Shown here in pieces: positions 15,785 through 23,308 of a stretch of DNA of 64,000 nt. Each line of letters opens with the position of its first letter. The first letter of the stretch is position 1. This stretch comes from Teretinema sp942493045. Its GTDB lineage: Bacteria > Spirochaetota > Spirochaetia > Treponematales > Treponemataceae. The notes beneath the pieces were generated by a model that saw only the letters and a list, made by a program, of their open reading frames with translations, was not told the DNA's origin and made no database searches. The position numbers and the translations under genes are program-made. The stretch covers positions 186,001-250,000 of the forward strand of contig OW818665.1 of the NCBI GenBank assembly GCA_942493045.1, written 5' to 3'.

Positions 15785-17023
15785 TCAGCTTTTTTGCCCG
15801 ACCGAATAGCTGACAACCAGACTATTGAGCACAATGGCGCTGGCTATCAGGCCGGCGACAATTAAGGGAATAATTTCCAGGGATGAGAAACGGGCCAATA
15901 AACCTCCGAGAGCCGGCAGCAGCGAGCCGCCCAGACAGGCGGCGCCGATTTGATAACCCATTACGCGGGAGACCATTGCCGGTCTGAAACGACGGGGTGT
16001 TTCGTGACTGGTACAGGGATACACCGGCGCGAAACCGAGGCCTATCAGAATCAGGGCCAGTCCCTCCAGAGCATTTGGTAGAGCGGGGAACAGGCCGGAA
16101 AGAATCAGGATCAGGACACCTCCGGCGGCTGTCAGCAGCCCGCCGACAATCATCCGTCCGTTACCGACGCGCGAAACTATCACGCCGGTCAGAAAGCGGC
16201 CGATGGTGATACACCCGTAATAAGCGGTGATCCAGATTCCGGCCTGTGCCGGGGATAGGCCGCGTGATTCTACCAGCAGACTGTAACCCCACAAGCCGAT
16301 CATAAACTCGCAGGCCACATACAGCGCGAAAAAAGCGATTTGCGCTGTCATGGCGGTCAGTTCAGCCTTCCGCTCGGCGGGCGTCGTTTTGATATCGCTT
16401 CCGGCGCTGTCGTGGGCCGGTTGTGGTTCGGACTTTCCATCGGTCAAGTCCGGAGCTGTTTTAACCAAACCCCATAACCGGAGCGACAGAAACAGCATGA
16501 TGGCCAGTATCAGTTGTATACTGCCGAGAACACGGTAACCGAACCTCCAGCTAAACCCGCTTACCAGCAGGGCTGTCATGGTCATCGGGCCGACCGTGGC
16601 GCCGATTCCCCAACAACTGTGCAGCCAGTTCATATGCCGCGAGGAATAATGCGCGGCCACATAATAGTTCAGCCCGGCGTCAATCGCGCCCTGACCGAAG
16701 CCGAGCATTAAAACCGGGGGTATTAAAAATAGAAAGGAAGGCGCGATCGAGTAGCCGATTAAGCCACCGGCGGTGAGCAGGCAGCTGACCAGGGTGACCA
16801 GGCCACTGCCGACTTTTTCGGTTATTCTACCGCCGCTGACACTGGAAATGGCGGAGCAAATCGTCAGAATAATGGTTAGAATACCGGCCGCTTCCAACGG
16901 TTTGGAAAAATCGGCGCGCATAAACGGCCAGGCGATCCCCAGAGCGCCATCAGGTAAACCAAGGCTGATAAAGGCAAAGTAAATAACTATCAGTAACAGC
17001 AGGGTTAAAGTGGTTTGCTTCAT
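15785..17023 (-). CDS. Major facilitator superfamily transporter (sugar-permease-like)
   Basis: A 412-residue integral membrane protein with about twelve hydrophobic segments and a charged central loop (about 190-215). The pattern LGLPDGALGIAWPFMR near the N-terminus and GAIDAGLNYYVA...MNWLHSCWGIGATVGP in helix 4-5 is typical of the fucose-permease-like branch of MFS. The substrate is unknown, likely a sugar or small metabolite. The mRNA appears near-leaderless: no Shine-Dalgarno precedes the ATG and a promoter ends just upstream. Three genes for secreted proteins follow on the same strand. Confidence 0.88.
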   Translation of the reverse strand: MKQTTLTLLLLIVIYFAFISLGLPDGALGIAWPFMRADFSKPLEAAGILTIILTICSAISSVSGGRITEKVGSGLVTLVSCLLTAGGLIGYSIAPSFLFLIPPVLMLGFGQGAIDAGLNYYVAAHYSSRHMNWLHSCWGIGATVGPMTMTALLVSGFSWRFGYRVLGSIQLILAIMLFLSLRLWGLVKTAPDLTDGKSEPQPAHDSAGSDIKTTPAERKAELTAMTAQIAFFALYVACEFMIGLWGYSLLVESRGLSPAQAGIWITAYYGCITIGRFLTGVIVSRVGNGRMIVGGLLTAAGGVLILILSGLFPALPNALEGLALILIGLGFAPVYPCTSHETPRRFRPAMVSRVMGYQIGAACLGGSLLPALGGLLARFSSLEIIPLIVAGLIASAIVLNSLVVSYSVGQKS

Positions 17024-17031
17024 AATTGTTC

Positions 17032-17060
17032 ATATTGGCAACAAATTATCCGGCTGTCAA
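17032..17060 (-). promoter_or_regulatory. Promoter of the MFS gene, near-leaderless
   Basis: Minus-strand TTGACA (17055-17060), 17-bp spacer, CAATAT (17032-17037). The predicted +1 is about 17025, so the ATG at 17023 is at about +3. The -35 lies in the left arm of the inverted repeat at 17051-17080. Confidence 0.5.
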
Positions 17061-17080
17061 GAACATCTTCTTGACAGCCG
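17051..17080. repeat. Perfect 13-bp inverted repeat between divergent genes
   Basis: Arms CGGCTGTCAAGAA (17051-17063) and TTCTTGACAGCCG (17068-17080) are exact reverse complements around a 4-bp centre. Each arm contains one TTGACA, so the two divergent promoters carry their -35 boxes inside a symmetric element. It could be an operator for a dimeric regulator acting on both genes. It is not a terminator for either transcript, since it lies upstream of both. Confidence 0.85.
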
Positions 17081-17098
17081 ACTTTTCGCACTTATACT
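17071..17098 (+). promoter_or_regulatory. Promoter of the epimerase/GGDEF operon
   Basis: TTGACA (17071-17076), 16-bp spacer, TATACT (17093-17098). Transcription would begin near 17105, leaving a short leader with a GGGGG Shine-Dalgarno-like run. Confidence 0.7.
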
Positions 17099-17119
17099 GA
17101 TAGTACAGGGGGCTAAGTG

Positions 17120-18154
17120 ATGAAAGCGTTGTTCATTGGCGGTACCGGAACCATCAGCAGTGCCATTTCGGCTTTGACCGTGGAAAACGGCTGGGATCTT
17201 TATCTTTTAAATCGGGGTAACCGTACTGAACGGCTGCCGTCCGGAGTCAAGGTTCTGACCGGAGACATCAACGGCGATGAAGGGCACATCGCCTCCCTGA
17301 TTCAGGACTTATCATTTGATGTAGTAGTCGACTTTATCGCCTTTGTTCCCGGGCAATTGGAACGGGATGTCCGGCTTTTTGCCGGGAAGACCCGGCAGTT
17401 TATCTTTATCAGTTCAGCTTCCGCCTATCAAAAGCCGCTGTCCTGGTATCAGGTTAACGAGTCTACGCCCCTGGCTAATCCTTTTTGGGAATACTCCCGG
17501 AATAAGATTGCCTGTGAGGAATACCTGATGGATCAATACCGCCGGCACGGTTTTCCGATAACCATTGTCCGTCCCAGTCATACCTATGATGACCGCTATC
17601 TACCGGTAGCCGTCCACGGCCGCAAGGGTTCCTGGCAGGTAGTGGCGCGTATTCTGGCCGGAAAAAGCGTACTGGTACATGGTGATGGCACTTCCCTGTG
17701 GACACTCACGCACGCTTCGGATTTAGCCCTGGCTTTTCTGGCTCTGATGGGTAACCCGGCGGCTATCGGCGAGGCGGTGCATATCACCTCGGATGAAGCT
17801 CTGTCCTGGAACCGCATATACGACAGCCTTGGAGCGGCTCTGAATACCCCGGTGAATAAATATCATGTTTCTTCTGATTTCCTGGCAGCTTGTGATCCGG
17901 ATTATGCCGGTACTCTGAACGGTGATAAAGCCTGGTCGGTTGTTTTCGATAATAGCAAGATTAAACGGCTTTCCGGCGGTTTTAGCGCCCGCATCCGTTT
18001 TGACCAGGGCGTGCGCCGTTGCGTAAACTATCTGCTGAATACTCCGGCCGCCCAAATTGCCGATCCGGAGTTTGACGTTTTTTGCGACCGCATTATCGCG
18101 GCCCAGGAAGGCGCCCGCTCCGCCTTTATGGCCAGCACTGCGCATAACCAGTAA
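17120..18154 (+). CDS. NAD-dependent epimerase/dehydratase-like protein (atypical SDR)
   Basis: A 344-residue extended short-chain dehydrogenase/reductase. It opens with the Rossmann dinucleotide loop GGTGTIS (GXXGXXG type). It has FISSASAYQKP in the active-site serine strand and a YSRNK variant of the catalytic YxxxK. RPSHTYD and HASDLALAFLAL resemble the CSP41/isoflavone-reductase-like atypical SDRs that often bind sugar nucleotides. The substrate is unknown. The ATG at 17120 is preferred; an in-frame GTG directly before it is an alternative. It overlaps the FHA-GGDEF gene by one base (TAATG). Confidence 0.85.
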   Translation: MKALFIGGTGTISSAISALTVENGWDLYLLNRGNRTERLPSGVKVLTGDINGDEGHIASLIQDLSFDVVVDFIAFVPGQLERDVRLFAGKTRQFIFISSASAYQKPLSWYQVNESTPLANPFWEYSRNKIACEEYLMDQYRRHGFPITIVRPSHTYDDRYLPVAVHGRKGSWQVVARILAGKSVLVHGDGTSLWTLTHASDLALAFLALMGNPAAIGEAVHITSDEALSWNRIYDSLGAALNTPVNKYHVSSDFLAACDPDYAGTLNGDKAWSVVFDNSKIKRLSGGFSARIRFDQGVRRCVNYLLNTPAAQIADPEFDVFCDRIIAAQEGARSAFMASTAHNQ

Positions 18155-19074
18155 TGAAACTGTATTATCTGTATTTTGAAGATAAAAAGCAGGAGATCGG
18201 CTGCACCGCCGAGTACATTCTCGGGCGTGATCCGGCCTGCGATATAAAATTATCGGATGCCTCGGTTTCGCGCCGGCATGCCCGGCTGCGCGGAACCCCG
18301 GAAGGTTTTTTACTGACCGACCTGGACAGCACCAACGGACTGTGGTTCGAGGGACAGCGTATCCAGCAGAAAATTCTGACGGGCGAAAGCGCTTTTCGAT
18401 TGGGCAGCAGCAACCTCAGGCTGGTTATTAAAGAAACACCCCTGCTGCAAAGCGATGAAGAAGCCGGCGATACCATGCTCTTCGAGCAGAAGATCTCCAA
18501 AATTCTGGAAGAAGTCGGGGAAAGCCCTCTGGCCGAAAAGGTGCAGGAGCTTAAACAGTTTTACAACAAGAAGAAAGAAAGTCTCGCCAATCTGGCTTTC
18601 CGTGATGAACTGACAACCTTATACAACCGCCGCTACTTTGACAAACGGTTACAGGAAGAATGGGACCGCTCGGTGCGTTACGGCCGGCCGCTCTCCCTGG
18701 TAATGATCGACATAGATCATTTTAAAAAATACAACGATACTTGGGGGCATCAAAAAGGCGATGAAGTTCTCCGGGCGGTGGCCGGTATACTGACCGCCTC
18801 CTGCCGGGCCAGCGACGTCTTGTGCCGTTACGGCGGCGAGGAAATGGTTTTTATTCTACCGGAAACCGATGCCAAACGGGCTTTGGTAATGGCCAGTCTG
18901 TGCTGCAGCCGGGTCGCCGGCAATTCCGCCGCCATAGCCGGAGAGCGGGTCACCGTCAGCCTTGGTGTAGCCGAGCGCGACAGTGACTGCGGCGGCGGTG
19001 AAGACCTGCTTAAGGCCGCCGACCAGGCTATGTACCGCGCCAAGGCCGGTGGCCGCAACCGCGTCTGCCTCTAG
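18154..19074 (+). CDS. FHA-domain diguanylate cyclase (FHA-GGDEF)
   Basis: Likely makes cyclic di-GMP under control of a phosphothreonine-binding domain. The 306-residue protein has an FHA domain at about 20-95 (YILGRDPACDIKLSDASVSRRHARL, DSTNGLWF), a short coiled linker (about 115-145) and a GGDEF domain (about 150-306). The active-site signature reads GGEEM, a permitted variant. The allosteric inhibition site RASD lies exactly five residues before it, so product feedback is expected. Start and upstream stop share TAATG, implying translational coupling to the epimerase. Confidence 0.92.
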   Translation: MKLYYLYFEDKKQEIGCTAEYILGRDPACDIKLSDASVSRRHARLRGTPEGFLLTDLDSTNGLWFEGQRIQQKILTGESAFRLGSSNLRLVIKETPLLQSDEEAGDTMLFEQKISKILEEVGESPLAEKVQELKQFYNKKKESLANLAFRDELTTLYNRRYFDKRLQEEWDRSVRYGRPLSLVMIDIDHFKKYNDTWGHQKGDEVLRAVAGILTASCRASDVLCRYGGEEMVFILPETDAKRALVMASLCCSRVAGNSAAIAGERVTVSLGVAERDSDCGGGEDLLKAADQAMYRAKAGGRNRVCL

Positions 19075-19092
19075 CGGACGGCCGTCCGCTAG
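19071..19092. repeat. 22-bp perfect palindrome over the GGDEF gene stop
   Basis: A perfect GC-rich palindrome centred at 19081/19082 covers the TAG stop at 19072-19074 and sits between convergent genes. It would form a strong stem on either transcript but has no U-tract on either side, so its role as terminator or 3' stabiliser is unclear. Confidence 0.7.
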
Positions 19093-19103
19093 CTTTGGCT
19101 GAT

Positions 19104-20480
19104 TTACTGCCTGACTAAAATCCTGCCCCAGGAGCTTTCTACCGTTAGCCCCCGCCCGGAGGCGTCAAGTTCAATGTGTGTATTCCCGTTCAGTATATCT
19201 GTCCACGAACCGTTTAACTCCGCTGGATAGGGTACCTGCTGTTGGGTAGCCGCGCTGTTTATTACGACCACCGCCTGTTCGGAATCTTTTTGCCGGAGGT
19301 AGCAGAATTGTTCGTTTGAGACATGCAACTGCCGGTAACTGCCTTCGCGCAGCGCTTTGAAAGAGCGTCGCAGTGACGCTAAACCGCTGATGTGTTCTTC
19401 CAGCCGGTCAGCCGCCGGATGGGGTTGATTTTGGGGTGGCAGATCTTCTCTTTTCCGCGGACTACTCAGGGCCGGCCGTAAATCGGCATCGCTATGTTTT
19501 TGGCGTTCTCCCCGCATCCCGAATTCGCTTCCGTAATACACTGAGGGGATGCCGGGCATGGTATACAACATCAGGTACAGCGGATACAGGTGCGCCGCTT
19601 CGATCAAGGTGCTGGCCGCGCGGTTCACATCGTGGTTATCGACAAAATTGTACAGACATAAATCACGATAGATTCCCTCATCGCCGAACTGACGGTTTAG
19701 CGTCCAGGCGATCTCGAAGAAATTGCGGTCGTTCAAACTGGACCAGAGCCCCTTATAGGCCTCATAATTCGTCACCGAGTCCAGCATCGACGGATTAGCC
19801 CACTGCCGGTAATCACCGTGGACAACCTCACCCATCAACCAGAAATCACTTTTCACAGAACGGCAAAAGGCGGCCAGCGCTTCTCTGAAGGACGGCTCCA
19901 ACACATCGGCCGCGTCCAGGCGCAACCCATCGATACCGAATTCTTCTATCCAGCAGTGGATGGCCCCGAATAAGTGTTCACGCACCTCACTGTTGGCTGT
20001 ATCCAATTTAACCAGATCGTAATGGTCTGCCCATCCTTCATAGCCAAAGTTATCCCCGGCCGGGCTGCGTTTGCCGAAATCCACTCCCCGGTACCAGTGA
20101 CGGTACTTTGAAAGCTCGCCGTGGTTTTGGATGTCCTTGAAAGCAAAGAAATCACGTCCGGTATGATTGAGCACAGCGTCCAAGACGACGGCTATTCCCT
20201 TGTCGTGACAGGCGCGCACCAGGTCTTTCAGATCGGTATTAGTGCCCAGGCGGCGATCTACATGATAATAGTCGACCGTATCATAACCGTGAGCGGTTGA
20301 TTCAAACAGCGGTCCGATGTAGATGGCGTTGAAACCTTTCTCGGCGAGATACGGAACCCATTGCTGCAGTCGACGTAAGGCGTCTCCGGCCGGTTGTTGA
20401 TAGTCGTTGCGCGCCGGAGCGCCATACATGCCCAACGGATAGATGTGATAAAAGTTTCGTTCAGTAATGTTTTGCTTCAT
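19104..20480 (-). CDS. Alpha-amylase family glycoside hydrolase (GH13)
   Basis: Hydrolyses or rearranges alpha-glucans or malto-oligosaccharides; there is no signal peptide, so it acts in the cytoplasm. The 458-residue protein has the GH13 barrel motifs in order: DAVLNHTG (region I), GLRLDAAD (catalytic Asp, region II), GEVVHGD (catalytic Glu, region III) and FVDNHDVNR (region IV). A short C-terminal beta-domain follows. The exact specificity cannot be assigned. A Shine-Dalgarno (AAGGA) precedes the ATG. It lies downstream of a TetR gene on the same strand with its own copy of the repressor's presumed operator. Confidence 0.92.
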   Translation of the reverse strand: MKQNITERNFYHIYPLGMYGAPARNDYQQPAGDALRRLQQWVPYLAEKGFNAIYIGPLFESTAHGYDTVDYYHVDRRLGTNTDLKDLVRACHDKGIAVVLDAVLNHTGRDFFAFKDIQNHGELSKYRHWYRGVDFGKRSPAGDNFGYEGWADHYDLVKLDTANSEVREHLFGAIHCWIEEFGIDGLRLDAADVLEPSFREALAAFCRSVKSDFWLMGEVVHGDYRQWANPSMLDSVTNYEAYKGLWSSLNDRNFFEIAWTLNRQFGDEGIYRDLCLYNFVDNHDVNRAASTLIEAAHLYPLYLMLYTMPGIPSVYYGSEFGMRGERQKHSDADLRPALSSPRKREDLPPQNQPHPAADRLEEHISGLASLRRSFKALREGSYRQLHVSNEQFCYLRQKDSEQAVVVINSAATQQQVPYPAELNGSWTDILNGNTHIELDASGRGLTVESSWGRILVRQ

Positions 20481-20522
20481 GTATTGTTTCCTTAAAAAAA
20501 AATTGTGTTTGTGTAAAGAGAT

Positions 20523-20551
20523 ATTATCGTATACCTACCGGTCGGTATATA
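20523..20551 (-). promoter_or_regulatory. Probable promoter of the amylase gene with TetR operator copy 1
   Basis: The 18-bp element TACCTACCGGTCGGTATA (20532-20549) occupies the spacer before a GATAAT -10 (20523-20528); the -35 (TATATA, 20546-20551) is poor. The same 18 bp, inverted, occurs in the tetR promoter. Repressor binding here would block RNA polymerase. Confidence 0.7.
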
Positions 20552-20560
20552 ATATTGAAC

Positions 20561-20580
20561 AAAAAAAGGTCCTGACCTCC
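20561..20580 (-). terminator. Weak intrinsic terminator after tetR
   Basis: On the minus strand AGGTC-AG-GACCT (20567-20578) is followed by seven U residues (20561-20567). The stem is only 4-5 bp, so some read-through into the amylase gene is expected. Confidence 0.5.
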
Positions 20581-20583
20581 TTA

Positions 20584-21165
20584 TCAAGAAAAGATCCCAT
20601 GCATGAATTGATGTACGGACTGATGGATCGAGGCATCAGAAATCTCAAACTTATGATTGACTACCGCCAGAGCCCGATTTCCTAAAAGGGCGGTGAAAGT
20701 CTCCGAGTATACCTGCTCCCGGCCGCGCATATTGCCATGGTCCGTTACCGCGGCGTTAAAGAGATTTCGCACGCAATCGTCTATATCGTTTCGTAATGCC
20801 GAAACAGAACGGAAACCTTCACTTTCCGGGGCAGAGACGGAAAGCGCCAGGTATAATCGAAAAAAAATAGGCTGCGCCTTGGCAAACTGTAACACGTCGC
20901 GCGTCAAGGCCGTCAAATTCATCACCAGATCATGGTCGTATTCGCAATCGGCCTCAACAATTCTGAATAATTGCCGGCCTTTAGTGTCCATTATCGAATT
21001 CAAAATACCATGCTTGCTGCCAAAGTAATGATACAGGGTTGGTTTGGAGATGGCGGAAGCCGCGCAGAGTTCCTGTACGCCGACGGCATCGTAACCCCGC
21101 AGCGTGAACAGATTCAGAGCGACATCGAGAATGGTTTCTTTGTTTCCTTTTGGCTCATTATTCAT
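20584..21165 (-). CDS. TetR-family transcriptional repressor
   Basis: The 193-residue protein has the TetR N-terminal DNA-binding domain (ILDVALNLFTLRGYDAVGVQ, with the recognition helix near SKPTLYHYFGSKHGIL, about 40-56) and a helical ligand-binding domain of unknown ligand. It probably represses itself and the amylase gene, because the same 18-bp near-palindrome lies in both promoters. No Shine-Dalgarno precedes the ATG and the predicted transcription start is one base upstream, so its mRNA looks leaderless. Confidence 0.9.
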   Translation of the reverse strand: MNNEPKGNKETILDVALNLFTLRGYDAVGVQELCAASAISKPTLYHYFGSKHGILNSIMDTKGRQLFRIVEADCEYDHDLVMNLTALTRDVLQFAKAQPIFFRLYLALSVSAPESEGFRSVSALRNDIDDCVRNLFNAAVTDHGNMRGREQVYSETFTALLGNRALAVVNHKFEISDASIHQSVHQFMHGIFS

Positions 21166-21202
21166 GGTTTTCAGTATACCGACCGGTAGGTACCCATGTC
21201 AA
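21166..21202 (-). promoter_or_regulatory. tetR promoter with operator copy 2, leaderless
   Basis: Minus-strand TTGACA (21197-21202), 18-bp spacer, TATACT (21173-21178), predicted +1 at 21166, ATG at 21165. The operator (21175-21192) fills the spacer and most of the -10, a classic autorepression layout. Confidence 0.8.
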
Positions 21203-21336
21203 CCCAACCATACCCCCTCCCCCGGCTTTTTTTCTTAAATCGAGCTAAGTGGGTAAGCGTACATACTTCTTTTTCTCGATTGTCGAATTTTGGTGTATTA
21301 CCCGGGGCCGAGACGGTTTCGAGAAAGGAATGACTT

Positions 21337-22113
21337 ATGAAATTGAAGAAAACACTGTACGTATCGTTGGTGGCAATGCTTGGCGCTTTAGTGCTGTTTA
21401 CCGGATGTCCGGGAGCAAACGATGATGGAGACTATACCGGTAACGGCCCTGCCGCGGTAAATCTGGGAGCGGCCGGTGGCTATGTAGTCCTTGCCAGCAC
21501 TGGAATTTCGACTGTTCCCTCGTCCGCGATTACCGGCAACATCGGCCTGAGCCCCTACGCCGAATCATTTATGACCGGTTTTTCTCAGACCCAGGCTACC
21601 GGGTATTCAACCTCCGATCAGGTTACCGGTTCAATGTACGCCGCCGATATGGCTGAACCGACTCCGACCAATCTGACTGCGGCGATATCCGCCATGCAGA
21701 CGGCTTATACCAATGCCGCCGGCCGTAGTAATCCGAACTATGTGGACTTGTATACCGGCGCCATTGGCGGAGAGACCCTGACTCCCGGCTTGTATATCTG
21801 GAATTCTTCGGTTGGCGCCTCGGCTGACGTGACCATTTCCGGAAATGCCGACGCGGTCTGGATTTTTCAGGTGATCGGTGACCTGACTGTCGCTAACGGT
21901 TTTAGTGTGCAGCTGTCCGGCGGCGCCCAACCCCAGAACATTTTCTGGCAGGTCAGCGGCACCGCTACAATCGGTACTAATGCCCATTTTGAAGGAATCC
22001 TGTTAGGCCAGACTTCAATAACTCTGAATACCGGCGCTTCCATGAACGGCCGGGCTCTGGCTCAGACTAACGTCGGCCTTGATCAGGCGACCATTACTGA
22101 ACCGAGTGAGTAA
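21337..22113 (+). CDS. Ice-binding-type (DUF3494) lipoprotein
   Basis: A 258-residue protein matching the DUF3494 ice-binding family: AVNLGAAGGYVVLASTGIS, ITGNIGLSP, VTGSMYAAD, GGETLTPGLYIW, ADAVWIFQVIGDLTV, PQNIFWQVSGTATIGTNAHFEGI, GRALAQTNVGLD. These form the right-handed beta-helix plus long helix of that family. A lipoprotein signal with lipobox FTGC (Cys24) anchors it to a membrane surface, and a short acidic linker follows. Members bind ice or serve as adhesins; in a non-polar organism adhesion is as likely. The Shine-Dalgarno is AAAGGA, and a strong terminator follows. Confidence 0.9.
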   Translation: MKLKKTLYVSLVAMLGALVLFTGCPGANDDGDYTGNGPAAVNLGAAGGYVVLASTGISTVPSSAITGNIGLSPYAESFMTGFSQTQATGYSTSDQVTGSMYAADMAEPTPTNLTAAISAMQTAYTNAAGRSNPNYVDLYTGAIGGETLTPGLYIWNSSVGASADVTISGNADAVWIFQVIGDLTVANGFSVQLSGGAQPQNIFWQVSGTATIGTNAHFEGILLGQTSITLNTGASMNGRALAQTNVGLDQATITEPSE

Positions 22114-22131
22114 CTCGCGTTGAATTAATGA

Positions 22132-22164
22132 AAAAAACCGGGGATTTATTCTCCGGTTTTTTTT
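22132..22164 (+). terminator. Intrinsic terminator after the DUF3494 gene
   Basis: AAAAAACCGG pairs exactly with CCGGTTTTTT across an 11-nt loop and runs into eight T residues. Confidence 0.85.
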
Positions 22165-22191
22165 GCTCTTGAAACCTATTCAGCTTATATT
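22163..22191 (+). promoter_or_regulatory. Promoter upstream of nnrD
   Basis: TTGCTC (22163-22168), 17-bp spacer, TATATT (22186-22191), expected +1 near 22198. The -35 overlaps the U-tract of the preceding terminator. The transcript would carry a leader of about 140 nt before nnrD. Confidence 0.55.
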
Positions 22192-22201
22192 CAAAGTAGC
22201 A

Positions 22202-22360
22202 ATGGACGCCAAAGATGAGGGCGGCCCGGCAGCCGATGGTTGCCGTCACGCTTTGCGCTTGTATTCTTTTGCTTCGCAAAAGGATACCGCTTCAATCGTT
22301 GCCGCGGAAGAGAGTCCGTTAACCCCGGAGGAACCGATATGCGTCAGCTTGCAGAAATAA
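22202..22360 (+). CDS. Possible small leaderless ORF in the nnrD leader
   Basis: A 52-codon frame (MDAKDEGGPAADGCRHALRL...) starts about 4 nt after the predicted transcription start and ends 22 bp inside nnrD in another frame. The start has no Shine-Dalgarno but fits the leaderless pattern seen elsewhere in this window. Against coding: the region is also rich in stems (GTATTCTTTTGC pairs with GCAAAAGGATAC at 22261-22287), so it may simply be a structured leader. No family is recognised. Confidence 0.25.
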   Translation: MDAKDEGGPAADGCRHALRLYSFASQKDTASIVAAEESPLTPEEPICVSLQK

Positions 22361-23244
22361 TAAAGCCGGTCAGGCTTACTCGAAGATTTGTTCGTGCCTT
22401 AGTGCCGCGGCGGTATCCGAATTCCAATAAAGCAACCTACGGAAACGTGCTTAACATTGCCGGGTCATACAACTACCGCGGAGCCGCTTATTTATCCAGC
22501 ATCGCCGCCCTGAAGTCCGGTGCCGGGTACGCCACCTTAGCCGCTATTCCCGAAGTGCTGGAAAGCGCGGCCGCCCATTCACCGGATATCGTGGGTATCG
22601 AATTACAGAGCCAAGATGGCTCAATCGAACAAAATGAGCATCAAAAAATTCTGCAGCTTCTTCCCAAATATAAGGCCTTGTCGCTCGGCTGTGGGATGTT
22701 CAGCTATTTTTGCGATAACCGGGGTGTCAAACTTTTCTTTGGTAATCTATTGAAGGCTATTGCCGGTCTGGAAATCCCGGTAATTATCGACGCTGACGGC
22801 CTGAGCATGCTCGCTGAATCGCCGCGATTGCCCCTGCCTCCCCGGACCATACTAACCCCGCATCCTTTGGAGCTGTCCAGACTGCTGAAAACAGATGTAG
22901 TCAGCATTCAGGAAAACCGAGTGCGTTTTGCCCGTGAGGCGGCTTTGTTATTTTCATGCGTGGTTGTACTCAAGGGCAATCACAGCGTTATTACCGACGG
23001 ACAGCGGGTGTTTATCAATTCAACCGGTAATTCCGCCCTCTCCAAGGCCGGTTCAGGCGATGTGCTGACCGGTATTATCGCCGGTCTTTGCGCCCAGGGT
23101 CTCAGCTGTCTCGATGCCGCTGTCCTCGCGGTTTATATTCATGGCAAGGCCGGGGACATGGCAGCGAAGGACTTAACCGAATACGGTGTGTTGGCCTCAG
23201 AGCAGGTGCTCTACATTCCGCTGGCTATTAAGACTCTTATATAA
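22339..23244 (+). CDS. nnrD: ADP/ATP-dependent NAD(P)H-hydrate dehydratase
   Basis: Repairs hydrated NADH and NADPH. The 301-residue protein is the ribokinase-like C-terminal half of YjeF: GNVLNIAGSYNYRGAAYLSS near the N-terminus, LTPHPLELSRLL, VVLKGNHSVI and the catalytic AGSGDVLTGIIAGL. The epimerase half (NnrE) found in E. coli YjeF is absent here and must be encoded elsewhere. The start at 22339 is supported by a GGAGGA Shine-Dalgarno; the longer frame upstream has no similarity to the family. Confidence 0.92.
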   Translation: MRQLAEIIKPVRLTRRFVRALVPRRYPNSNKATYGNVLNIAGSYNYRGAAYLSSIAALKSGAGYATLAAIPEVLESAAAHSPDIVGIELQSQDGSIEQNEHQKILQLLPKYKALSLGCGMFSYFCDNRGVKLFFGNLLKAIAGLEIPVIIDADGLSMLAESPRLPLPPRTILTPHPLELSRLLKTDVVSIQENRVRFAREAALLFSCVVVLKGNHSVITDGQRVFINSTGNSALSKAGSGDVLTGIIAGLCAQGLSCLDAAVLAVYIHGKAGDMAAKDLTEYGVLASEQVLYIPLAIKTLI

Positions 23245-23278
23245 AAAAGACCCCCTGAAGTGTTAGTTCTAGGGGGTC
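23243..23278 (-). terminator. Intrinsic terminator of asnB
   Basis: Arms GACCCCCT (23249-23256) and AGGGGGTC (23271-23278) form the stem; on the minus strand it is followed by six U residues. On the plus strand no U-tract follows, so it mainly serves asnB, although nnrD converges on it. Confidence 0.85.
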
Positions 23279-23308
23279 AGTTCATACACCGGCGTTCTTT
23301 TTTAGTTT

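Noticed and set aside
22198..22260. Cyclic-di-GMP-I (GEMM) riboswitch in the nnrD leader
   Set aside because: Short stretches (GGACGCCAAAG; GGCAGCC...GGTTGCC) recall the class, but the 5' half with its GAAA tetraloop and receptor order are missing, and spacing does not fit.
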